From Pedobacter sp. SL55 (GTDB taxonomy: Bacteria; Bacteroidota; Bacteroidia; Sphingobacteriales; Sphingobacteriaceae), in assembly GCF_026625705.1 (NCBI RefSeq), contig NZ_CP113059.1, positions 2,852,001 to 2,916,000 on the forward strand: a stretch of 64,000 nucleotides of DNA, in the 5' to 3' direction. The position numbers and the translations under genes are program-made. Positions 39,350 to 47,978 of this stretch are shown piece after piece. A model generated the notes under the pieces. It was not told where the DNA came from. It did no database searches and saw only the letters and a list, made by a program, of their open reading frames with translations. Each line of letters starts with the position of its first letter. Positions within the stretch are counted from its first letter, which is position 1.

Positions 39350-39757
39350 ATGAATAACGGAAGATTTGCCATTTCTCTACATATTTTAGTTTTGCTAGAA
39401 AAAGCAAATGGAGAACTGCTGTCTTCTGATTATATGGCTGGTAGTATCAACATCAACCCTGTTTTGGTAAGAAAAGAATTAATTAACCTACGAGAACATG
39501 GTTTTGTGATGAGCAAAGAAGGCAAGAACGGTGGTGCAACTTTGGCTAAAGCGGCAAATCAAATTAAACTTGGGGCGATTTACCAAAGTGTAAAAGGGAA
39601 TTATCTTTTAGGTAGCCATAAAAATGATCCAAATCCACTTTGTGAAGTTGGGAGAGATATTAATAGGCACTTAGGCGATTTATATGATGAAACAGAAAGA
39701 CGTTTAGTAAGTGAGTTAGATAAGCAAACACTGGCAGATTTTAGCGCCAGATTTTAA
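39350..39757 (+). CDS. Rrf2-family transcriptional regulator
   Basis: This 135-residue protein has a winged helix at the N-terminus (FAISLHILVLLEKANGELLSSDYMAGSININPVLVRKELINLREHGFV) with the beta-wing SKEGKNGGATLAKAANQI. It has only one cysteine (LCEVGRDI, about 105), so it does not carry the three-cysteine iron-sulphur site of IscR/NsrR. It is more like the YwnA/HypR-type members that respond to electrophiles or oxidants. Matching palindromes stand before this gene and before the oxidoreductase that follows, so autoregulation plus control of that gene is likely. Confidence 0.9.
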   Translation: MNNGRFAISLHILVLLEKANGELLSSDYMAGSININPVLVRKELINLREHGFVMSKEGKNGGATLAKAANQIKLGAIYQSVKGNYLLGSHKNDPNPLCEVGRDINRHLGDLYDETERRLVSELDKQTLADFSARF

Positions 39758-39776
39758 TATATTTTTTTAGCTAAAA

Positions 39777-39797
39777 CTGTAATAAAAATAGTTACAA
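39777..39797. promoter_or_regulatory. Second Rrf2-type operator, upstream of NAD(P)-binding oxidoreductase
   Basis: TGTAAT (39778-39783) and GTTACA (39791-39796) flank a 7-base A/T spacer. Spacing and half-sites match the palindrome at 39328-39348 with one base changed in the right half. It lies about 95 bases before the oxidoreductase ATG, where a promoter would be expected. Confidence 0.6.
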
Positions 39798-39888
39798 ATT
39801 AAATTAATTATCAATAATCAAATTACAATAACCAAAGAAGTTAAGACTAGATGTAATAGTTATAAAAATTAACAATTAATTAAATTAT

Positions 39889-40536
39889 ATGAAAGTAGCA
39901 GTAATTGGAGCCACAGGCTTTGTAGGACAAAATTTAGTAAACGAATTGGCTAACCGCGGTCATGAAGTTTTAGCCATTGCAAGAAACACGGATAAAGTGG
40001 CGGCAAGAGAAAATGTAAAGGCAGTAAGCGTAGACGTGGTAGATCAAGCAGCTTTAGCGGCTGCGGTTAATGGTAACGATGTAGTGGTAAGTGCTTTCAA
40101 TCCGGGTTGGACTAACCCTAACATTTTTGAAGATTTCATTAAAGGTGCAGAGGCAATTCAAGCGGGTGTAAAAGCTTCGGATGTAAGCAGATTGATCGTG
40201 ATTGGTGGTGCGGGCAGTTTGTATATTGATGGTCATCAATTGGTAGACGGACCAGGCTTTCCTTCAGAAATTAAACCTGGAGCAACTGCGGCAAGAGATT
40301 ACCTAAACACGTTGAAAGAGGAAAAGGAATTGAATTGGACTTTCTTTAGTCCAGCTATAGAAATGCACCCTGGCATTACCATTGGTCGTACAGGTAAATA
40401 CCGTTTAGGTTTAGAAAACCCAGTTTTCGATGAGGTCGGCAAATGTGTACTTTCTGTAGAAGATTTGGCTATCGTAATTGCCGACGAAGTGGAAAGTAAC
40501 AGACACCCGCGTCAACGTTTTACTGCGGCATATTAA
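39889..40536 (+). CDS. NAD(P)H-binding NmrA/SDR-like oxidoreductase
   Basis: This 215-residue cytoplasmic protein is an atypical SDR: it has the nucleotide motif VIGATGFVGQNLVNEL at the start and the conserved RLIVIGGAGSLYI strand, without a full YxxxK active site. Relatives include flavin/biliverdin reductase-like and quinone-stress proteins. Control by the upstream Rrf2 regulator suggests a role in electrophile or redox stress, which is an inference from the shared operator. Confidence 0.85.
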   Translation: MKVAVIGATGFVGQNLVNELANRGHEVLAIARNTDKVAARENVKAVSVDVVDQAALAAAVNGNDVVVSAFNPGWTNPNIFEDFIKGAEAIQAGVKASDVSRLIVIGGAGSLYIDGHQLVDGPGFPSEIKPGATAARDYLNTLKEEKELNWTFFSPAIEMHPGITIGRTGKYRLGLENPVFDEVGKCVLSVEDLAIVIADEVESNRHPRQRFTAAY

Positions 40537-40561
40537 TATTTCCTAGTTTATAATTTTACGA

Positions 40562-40603
40562 AAAACAGGGGAGGTGCCAAAGTGTTGGTGCAGCCCCTGT
40601 TTT
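40562..40603 (+). terminator. Rho-independent terminator
   Basis: AAAACAGGGG (40562-40571) pairs perfectly with CCCCTGTTTT (40594-40603). The 10-bp stem ends in Ts and stands just after the oxidoreductase stop. It separates the Rrf2 unit from the metal-efflux operon. Confidence 0.85.
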
Positions 40604-40740
40604 CTTTGATGCGTTCTAAAACCCTTTGCATTCAAAGATTAGCTTTTACTCATTATTCTTTCGATATTTTGTCAATTCTATAACAGATTTTGAAAATTAT
40701 ATAAAAACCTATCTAACTTTTTATTCATATTTGTATCGTA

Positions 40741-41139
40741 ATGAAGAAATTCTTTTTAACACTTATTGCATTTTTCTACCTGGCAGTAGCCAGTGGGGCT
40801 GGAGTGAATCTTCATTACTGCATGGGCAAACTCGTAGATTGGAGTTTAACCGATAGCGAAAAACATGCTTGCGATTTCTGCGGCATGGAAAAAAAGGAAT
40901 CTTCCGCAAAATCTTGCTGTAAAGATGTACAACATCAAGCAAAAGTAGATCAGGCTCAAAAAGCAAGTGCACAGGTTTACAAGTTCGAGCAATCGGTTTT
41001 TGTACTTCCTCAGGTAAAACCTTTGGAAAGCTATCTTTTCACAGTTACCAAAGTTATTTCGCAAGAGGCCAGAAGTAATGCGCCTCCATTAGGGCAACGA
41101 ACCCCTATTTTTATCAAAAACTGTACTTACAGAATATAA
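40741..41139 (+). CDS. HYC_CC_PP-family secreted protein (first gene of copper operon)
   Basis: This 132-residue protein has a signal peptide (about 1-20) and the three motifs that name the family: HYC at 25-27, CC at 59-60 and PP in NAPPLG (about 113). A further CDFC pair lies at 44-47. The many Cys and His residues suggest metal binding in the periplasm. Proteins of this family regularly head copper-efflux operons in Bacteroidota, as here. The exact role is not known. Confidence 0.85.
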   Translation: MKKFFLTLIAFFYLAVASGAGVNLHYCMGKLVDWSLTDSEKHACDFCGMEKKESSAKSCCKDVQHQAKVDQAQKASAQVYKFEQSVFVLPQVKPLESYLFTVTKVISQEARSNAPPLGQRTPIFIKNCTYRI

Positions 41140-41179
41140 TACCCTCTTTCTTTCGAAAACGTAATGCCTTTAATTATGT

Positions 41180-41248
41180 CGTCATTCCCGCATAGGCGGG
41201 AATTCTAATGCGTACGCTTTACGATTCCCAATCGAGTTGGGAATGACG
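41180..41248. repeat. CGTCATTCC palindromic element, copy 1
   Basis: A 69-base element with perfect 9-bp terminal inverted repeats (CGTCATTCC and GGAATGACG) and two inner hairpins (TCCCGCATAGGCGGGA and TTCCCAATCGAGTTGGGAA). It is the first of five copies, all within the metal-efflux operon. Confidence 0.85.
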
Positions 41249-41373
41249 ATAAAACAAAGTTTCGAACAAATCCAACCGGCTTTTAGCCAAAACAATCCAA
41301 ATCTTATTTATTAACCCGTTGCTAGTGAAATCAGCTTTGCTTGATATTTTACTGTCAACAAAATTTAGAAATT

Positions 41374-41724
41374 ATGAAATCATTAAAAATGATCGCTGTT
41401 GTAGCATTCACTATGTTAGGTACTGTAGCTTTTGCACAAACAAAAACAGACAAAATTAAAGTATTAGGAAATTGTGGTATGTGTAAAAAACGTATCGAAA
41501 CTGGCTTGAAAGATGCTGCAATTACTAGTGCTGCTTGGGATAAAGACAATAAGTTTTTAACGGTAAGCTATGACAGTTCTAAAATCACTAACGCTGCAAT
41601 TCAACAAAAAATAGCTGGTTTAGGTCACGATACGGATAAAGCAAAAGCTAAAAACGAGGTTTACGCTCAATTGCCAAGCTGCTGCAAATACGACCGTACT
41701 GGTAAAACGGTAAAGGCACACTAG
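41374..41724 (+). CDS. Periplasmic heavy-metal-associated (HMA) domain protein
   Basis: I take the ATG at 41374, which gives a clean signal peptide (MKSLKMIAVVAFTMLGTVAFAQ). An upstream TTG would add 11 residues. The mature part is one HMA domain with the metal motif CGMC at 34-37 and a second CC pair near the C-terminus (LPSCCKYDRTG). It should bind Cu(I) in the periplasm and may deliver it to the efflux pump encoded next. The family call is firm; metal identity is inferred from the operon. Confidence 0.9.
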   Translation: MKSLKMIAVVAFTMLGTVAFAQTKTDKIKVLGNCGMCKKRIETGLKDAAITSAAWDKDNKFLTVSYDSSKITNAAIQQKIAGLGHDTDKAKAKNEVYAQLPSCCKYDRTGKTVKAH

Positions 41725-41734
41725 CACCGTCTGT

Positions 41735-41815
41735 CGTCATTCCCAACTCGATTAGGAATCTTAATGCATTTATAATTGCTATTGCTTTAAGATTCCCGCG
41801 TAGGCGGGAATGACG
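41735..41815. repeat. CGTCATTCC palindromic element, copy 2
   Basis: An 81-base copy between the HMA gene and cusA. It begins CGTCATTCCCAACTCG and ends GATTCCCGCGTAGGCGGGAATGACG; only bases after the HMA stop and before the cusA start are involved. Confidence 0.85.
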
Positions 41816-41858
41816 GCTTGACTAGAAGAAAGAAAAGAAAGAGGGTAATAATTTTCAA

Positions 41859-44800
41859 ATGGTACATCAAATTATTGACTGGTCTATGCGCAACCGATTT
41901 ATCGTGTTGGTGTTGGCCATTGGGATATTTGTTTGGGGCATTTTTGCGGTAAAGAAAAATCCGATAGATGCAATACCAGACTTGTCCGAAAACCAAGTAA
42001 TTGTATTCACAGAGTGGATGGGGCGTTCGCCTCAATTGATTGAGGATCAGATTACTTATCCATTGGTAACCAATTTACAAGGTATTCCTAAAATTAAATA
42101 TGTGCGTGGTTCTTCCATGTTCGGTATGAGCTTTATCTATGTCATTTTTGAGGATGATGTAGACGTGTATTGGGCTAGAGAGCGAGTGCTGGAACGAATT
42201 AGTACGATTTCGAAAACATTGCCAGATGGCGCTACACCACAGCTTGGTCCAGACGGAACGGGCGTAGGGCACGTATTGTGGTACACTTTAGATGCGCCAG
42301 ATACAGACTTGGGCGAGCAACGTGCTATCCAAGATTGGTATGTGAAATTTGCTTTGCAGACTGTACCAGGCGTAAGTGAAATTGCTTCGTTTGGAGGTTT
42401 TCAAAAGCAGTACCAAATTGCGATAGATCCTAATAAGCTGCTGTTTTACAAACTGACAGTGCCACAGGTGATTTCGGCAGTAAGAAGTAACAACAATGAA
42501 GCTGGCGGACGGAAATTCGAAATGAGCGATATTGGGTACATTATTAAAACGTCGGGTTATCTAAAATCAATAGACGAAATTGCTAGTATTCCTATTAAAA
42601 ACCAGAATGGTACGCCTATTCGTATTGCGGATGTGGCTACCGTACAAATGACCGGCGAAACTCGTTTAGGGATTTTTGATCAAGATGGTGAAGGCGAACG
42701 TGTAGGCGGAATTGTGGTAATGCGATATGGTGAAAATGCTGCTGATGTGATTGATAAAGTGAAGGCTAAAATGGCTGAGGTATCTAAAGGTTTGCCAAAA
42801 GGGGTGAAGTTCGATATTGTTTACGATCGTGGCGAGTTGATTAAAGAATCGGTAGATTCTATTAAACACACCTTAATTGAGGAGATGATTGTGGTTTCGT
42901 TGATCGTGATTATTTTCTTGTTTCACTGGCGTAGTGCGGTAAGTATCATTATCCAAATTCCAATTACCATTGCCGCAAGTTTTATTTTGTTGAATGCGTT
43001 TGGCATCAGTTCCAATATCATGTCGTTAACGGGTATTGCATTGGCTATTGGTGTAATTGTAGATAATGGAATTATCATGAGCGAAAATGCGTATAAACAT
43101 TTGTCAGAAAGATATGAACAGGTGGTTGGAAAAGGAAAATCACAGTAGAGACGCAAAATTTTGCGTCTATGCGATGTGAATGAAGCAGTAATAGAGACGC
43201 AAGATTTTGCGTCTATGCGATGTGAAGTAGGGAAGCAGCAAGGAGACGCAAGATTTTGCGTCTGTACTGGGGGGAATTAATTAAAATTAAAAATTATAAA
43301 GCCGATGAAAAATTGGTTAAGAAATAAATTTCGCAAAGAGCCAGAATGGATCAGCGAAGAAGAACGATTGGCAATTATCGCCCAAGTCGAGCAAACAAGT
43401 GTCGAGAGGGGTGTTTTTTGCTACGGTAATTATCATCACGTCGTTTTTGCCCGTGTTTATGTTAACCGGACAGGAAGGAAAATTATTCCATCCCTTGGCA
43501 TATACCAAAACGTTCATCATGATTGTAGATGCTTTATTGGTAATCACTTTGGCGCCTGTGCTAATCTCCTTTTTTATGAAGGGGAAATTTAAGCCAGATA
43601 GTGCCAATCCGGTAAATAGATTTTTGGAGAGAGTGTATGAGCCTGTCATTAGAAAAGTGCTGAAATGGCGTAAAACAACCATCGCTATTAATGTGGTGGC
43701 TTTGTTAATCGCCATTCCCTTGCTGAAAAATTTGGGTACGGAGTTTATCCCCCCATTGGATGAACAAAGCATTTTGTTTATGCCGGTAACCCTGCCAGAC
43801 GTGTCTAACGCAGAGGCGAAAAGAATTTTGCAGGTGCAGGATAAAATCATCAAATCGGTACCAGAGGTAGATAAAGTGCTGGGCAAAGCAGGTAGAGCAA
43901 GTACAGCTACTGACAACTCGCCGATTAGCATGATTGAAACGATCATTACGCTGAAACCGAAAAGCGAGTGGCGTGAGGGAATTACAAAGAAAGATATTAT
44001 TACTGAGCTGGATGCGAAATTGCAAATTCCGGGAGTGGTAAACGGTTGGACACAACCCATCATCAACCGCATCAATATGTTGGCTACGGGTATCCGTACC
44101 GATGTGGGTATTAAAGTGTTCGGACAGAATTTAGATACCATCGCAGCAGTTTCGGAGAAAGTAAAAGCCGCTTTGGAAGGCACTGCTGGCGTGAGCGATC
44201 TGTTCGTAGAACCGATTACTGGCGGGAAATATTTAGCTATCGATATCAAAAGAGAAGAACTGGCTCGCTACGGTTTAAACATTGATGATGTAAACCAAGT
44301 GGTAGAAAGTGCTTTAGGCGGGGCAAACATTGGCAATACGATTGAAGGTAGACAGCGTTTCTCGATCAGTGTACGCTTGGCGCAAGAGTACCGTAACAGC
44401 GTGGAACAAATCCAGCGTATTCCGTTGCAATCTCAGGGTTTTGGCAGAATTCCTTTGTCGGCAGTGGCCGATGTCAAGTTTGAAGATGGTCCGCCGATGA
44501 TTAGTTCTGACAATGCGATTTTACGTGGTGCGGTAATGTTCAACGTTCGTGACAGAGATTTGGGAAGTACGGTAAAAGAGGCGATGGAACAGTTGAACAA
44601 AGAAGATGGCATTTTGCCAGAAGGATATTTCTTGGAGTGGAGCGGTCAGTACGAAAATTTAATTAGAGGTCAGCAAACTCTGATGTGGATTGCACCAGTG
44701 GTTTTAGTGATTATTTTCTTCTCCCTTTACTTTGCTTTCCATTCTATCAGAGAAGCTTTCTTGAGTTTAATTACAGTGCCGTTTGCTCTGATTGGTGGTG

Positions 44801-45243
44801 CCTACATGATTTATTTCTGGGGCGTTAACCTTTCGGTAGGTGTGGCGGTGGGGTTCATTGCTTTGTTTGGTATTGCGGTAGAAACGGGTATCGTAATGGT
44901 AATTTACTTGAACGATGCCATGCAACAGTTAATCAAACTCAAAGGAAATTCAAGAGAAACCATTACCAGAGATGATTTGCGAGAATACGTGATTTATGGT
45001 GCAGCAAAACGCTTGCGTCCAAAATTAATGACGGTTTGTGTGTCGCTATTTGGTTTGGTGCCAGTGTTATGGGCTACCGGTGTAGGGGTTGATGTAATGC
45101 AACCTATCGTTTTACCTATGATTGGTGGTGTGTTGACTTCTTCAACTCACATTTTACTGGTTACACCACTCATCTTTTTAATGTCTAAAGAATACGAATT
45201 GAAAAAATACGGAAAATTGGAGGTGCACGATGTACAACATTAA
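41859..45243 (+). CDS. cusA: CusA/CzcA-type heavy-metal RND efflux pump (interrupted)
   Basis: This is the inner-membrane proton-driven pump that drives metal out through an adaptor and TolC channel. The N-terminal part (41859-43148) contains TM1, the first porter domain (IDAIPDLSENQVIVFTEW) and TM2-4 with the proton-relay region GVIVDNGIIMSENAYKHL. It stops at TAG 43146-43148. The C-terminal part starts in the frame entered near 43305 (KNWLRNKFRKEPEWISEEERLAII), shifts frame near 43386-43394, and runs VSRGVFFATVIIITSFLPV through the second half to HDVQH. Between the parts lie three palindromic repeats (43149-43263) with two in-frame stops. Because the break is in the variable cytosolic loop after TM4, all transport domains remain. 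It may be a real split gene or an assembly problem. Confidence 0.85.
43149..43263. repeat. Three tandem 20-bp GACGC palindromes inside cusA
   Basis: Near-identical 20-bp palindromes of the form AGACGCAARATTTTGCGTCT lie at 43149-43168, 43195-43214 and 43244-43263, at 46- and 49-base steps. The segments between them share TATGCGATGTGAA. They sit in the loop region of cusA. In the cusA frame only the TAG at 43146 and the TAA at 43278 close the reading frame; the repeats themselves have no stop. Confidence 0.9.
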
Positions 45244-46626
45244 TAAAACTTCTATAAGTCGTCATTCCCGCGTAGGCGGGAATCATAAAGCGAATGCGGG
45301 GAATGGATTTATCTACTCAAGCATTAAGATCCCGAAACAAATTCGGGATGACGGCAAGGGTAATTGGGTGTCGTTGCAAGTCGGAAGAATTGCTCTTTTG
45401 GTTGTATTAACGATTGTTTTTTCTTTCACAGCCACAGCCCAAACTCCAATCCTTTCGCTCGATACCATTCTAAATCGTATCGACCAGAACAACTTACAGC
45501 TTAAATCTTACGGTTTAAAAGCCGAAAGTTACCAGTACAATGCCAAAGCAGCTACTGCATGGATGGCGCCAATGGTTGGTGTGGGAACTTTCATGACACC
45601 TTATCCTGGTCAAATGGTGATGGATGGCAGAGACAAAGGTTCGTTGATGTTTCAGGTAGAACAGGACATCCCTAACTATGGAAAGCTGAATGCGCAAAAG
45701 AAGTTTATTGAGTCGAAAGCGAAAGTAGAAAGAGCAACTAGAGAAGTGACGTTGAACGACTTCAAAACACAGGCGAAGAAGCTTTACTATGCTTGGTTGG
45801 TTGCGCAGCAAAATTGAAGGTATTGGAGAAAAGTACCCAAATTATGCAAACCATGAAGAAGATTGAGGAAATCAGGTATCCTTTTAATCAATCGAAACTG
45901 GGAAGCGTTTACCAAACTTCGGCAAAGTTGGAAGAAACGGAAAATATGAAACGCATGCAGGAGGGAGAGATTGGTAGGGCAAGAGCGTGGTTAAACAGTA
46001 TGATGAACCAACAAGGTAATACCGATTTTAAAATCGATAGCAGTTACGTTCCTCAGTTTGTAACGGCAACAGCTTTGGATACAGCTAGCTTGGCAGTAGT
46101 TCGAAAAGATATCGCTAAAATGGATTACAATATCCAATCGATGAATTTGAATATCGGTGCGATGAAAAGACAAAGTCGCCCAGATTTTAGAATTCGTTTC
46201 GATCACATGTCGCCTTTAGGTAGTGGTATGCCGAAAGCATTTAGTGTGATGGGAATGGTGAGTATTCCAATTGCACCTTGGGCTTCGAAAATGTATGAAT
46301 CTGAAGTGAAAGGAATGCAGTATGAGATTGAAGCGATGCAGATGGAAAAAGCGGCTATGTTGCAAGAAACGCAAGGAATGTTGTATGGAATGCAGTATCA
46401 GATTAAAACCATGCAACAGCAAATCGCTGCGATGGAGCAAAAAATCATTCCAACTTTACAAAAAACTTTGGATGTGAATGTACTGGGCTATCGCGAAAAT
46501 AAACTGCAATTGCCGGAAGTAATTGCCTCTTGGGAAGCATTAAATATGATGCAAAACAATGTGCTAGATGAGAAATTGAAACTTTACTTAATGATCGCAG
46601 ATTATGAAAAGGAATTGTATAGGTAG
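45230..46626 (+). CDS. TolC-family outer-membrane efflux protein (frameshifted)
   Basis: This is the outer-membrane channel of the metal pump, with TolC-type helical repeats (LDTILNRIDQNNLQLKSYGLKAES, then IEEIRYPFNQSKLGSVYQTSAKLEETE). An ATG at 45230 overlaps the cusA stop, but the first 42 codons then run through a palindromic repeat (RHSRVGGN...KQIRDD) before the signal peptide (VGRIALLVVLTIVFSFTATAQ). GTG at 45368 is a likely alternative start that avoids this. The frame breaks at the A-run 45810-45813: one more A gives VAQQKLKVLEKS, a smooth join. A Met-rich stretch (EGMQYEIEAMQMEKAAM type) near 46310-46450 could bind copper. Confidence 0.85.
45260..45353. repeat. CGTCATTCC palindromic element, copy 3, read in frame
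   Basis: A 94-base copy with ends CGTCATTCCC and GGGATGACG. It lies between the cusA stop and the signal-peptide codons of the TolC gene and has no stop in the TolC frame, where it would encode RHSRVGGN...KIPKQIRDD. Confidence 0.85.
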
Positions 46627-47937
46627 AACTGAAATTTGCCGTCATTCCCGCGTAGCCGGGAATCGTAAAGCGAGAGAAAAGAAAGTTTTGCGCATTACGA
46701 TTCTGAAACAAGTTCGGAATGACGAATTAGGAAAGGTACTGCAAAGTACACTGATACTAGTAACAATGCTATTCCTCGCATCTTGCCAAACCAAACCCAA
46801 AAAGACCACCATGATATTGGTAAGGTAGAAGTGGATGCGAAGCTGAAAGCTTTAATCGCTCCTTCTAATGAGCAGGTAGTGGCAAAAGCTGAAGTGATTA
46901 AAGCCAGCTATGAAACTAAAATTTTTACTGCAGAGGTGCAAGGTATAGTAAATTATGATACTCGTAGTGAAACAAGTGTAGCAAGTAGAGTTGGCGGACG
47001 TTTGGAAAAACTGTACATCAAATACAATTATCAGCCTGTAAAAAAAGGACAGTTGTTGTTTGGAATTTATGCGCCAGATTTGGCTGCTGCGCAACAGGAA
47101 CTGATTTATCTTTCGCAAAGTGCAGGCGATCAAGTTTTGCTAGCACAGGCTAAACAACGATTGTTATTGTTGGGTATGAGCCATCAAACCATCCAACAGG
47201 TGTTGCAAAGTAAAAAAGTGAATTACCGTATTCCGGTTTATAGTCCAATAGATGGGTATATTTTGGAGAAAACTTTAGCGAATAGCAATGCTAATGCGGT
47301 AAGTGCGCCAAGTAGCGAAAGCGGCGGTGACGGTATGTCGGGAATGAGCGGCGGCGGTAGCGGTAGTGCTACTTCGAGCGCAGCACCAACTCCACAGATA
47401 ACTAACTCGCCAGTAATGCTTAGGGAAGGGCAATATGTAAACGCAGGGCAAAGCATTTTTACCATTTATAAAGCCGATCAGTTATTAGCAGAATTTGCTT
47501 TGAAACCTAGCCTCGGTACTTTGGTTAAAAAGGGAACTAAGCTGGCATTTTATAAAACCGCTGATAAAGAAGAAAGCTTCCAAACCTCGACCATTGGGTT
47601 AATACAACCGATGATTAAGGCTGGAGAAAATTTTACAGTGGCGAGAGTTTACCTCAACAAAGGAATGTTTAAAGCAGGAGAGATCTTAACGGCGAAAATC
47701 CCAGTATTGGTGCCTCAAAGTTATTGGTTGCCCGAAACCGCAGTAGTTAGTATTGGTGCTCAAAGTGTGGCTTTCAAAAAAGAAAATGGCGTGTTTGTTA
47801 GTATGGACCTAAATACCGGCTTACGTATGAACGGAATGGTGCAGGTAAAAGAGGATATTGCTAATGTGGCGTTCGCTAAAAATGCCGCTTACTTAGTAGA
47901 TAGTGAGAGTTTTTTAAAAGTTAAAAGTGGAAAGTAA
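46604..47937 (+). CDS. CusB-type RND periplasmic adaptor, lipoprotein (frameshifted; repeat-derived N-terminus)
   Basis: This is the membrane-fusion subunit that links pump and channel. The barrel-sandwich domain halves (VASRVGGRLEKLYIKYNYQPVKKGQ and YSPIDGYILEKTL) flank the hairpin, and a Gly/Ser/Met-rich insert (GGDGMSGMSGGGSGS) could bind copper. The lipoprotein signal LILVTMLFLASC (Cys codon near 46783) has no normal start codon just before it. The open frame reaches back through a palindromic repeat to TTG (about 46688, behind a purine-rich tract) or to ATG 46604 in the TolC tail. One A is missing in the run 46799-46803: with it, SCQTKPKK joins DHHDIGKVEVDAKL. Confidence 0.85.
46640..46724. 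repeat. CGTCATTCC palindromic element, copy 4, read in frame
   Basis: An 85-base copy with ends CGTCATTCCCG and CGGAATGACG. It is open in the adaptor frame, where it encodes RHSRVAGN...ILKQVRND, in the same phase relative to the element as the copy at 45260-45353. Confidence 0.85.
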
Positions 47938-47978
47938 AAAGTTTAAAGTCAGACGACCAAAGTTTAACGATAATAAAA

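Noticed and set aside
43149..43263. Possible small CRISPR array: three 20-bp repeats with 26-29-base spacers
   Set aside because: The repeats are fully palindromic, the spacers share TATGCGATGTGAA, only three units exist and no cas gene is present. It is a palindromic repeat cluster.
43317..44249. Long open frame on the minus strand opposite cusA
   Set aside because: It is antisense to clearly conserved RND sequence and has no family-like motifs; a codon-bias shadow.
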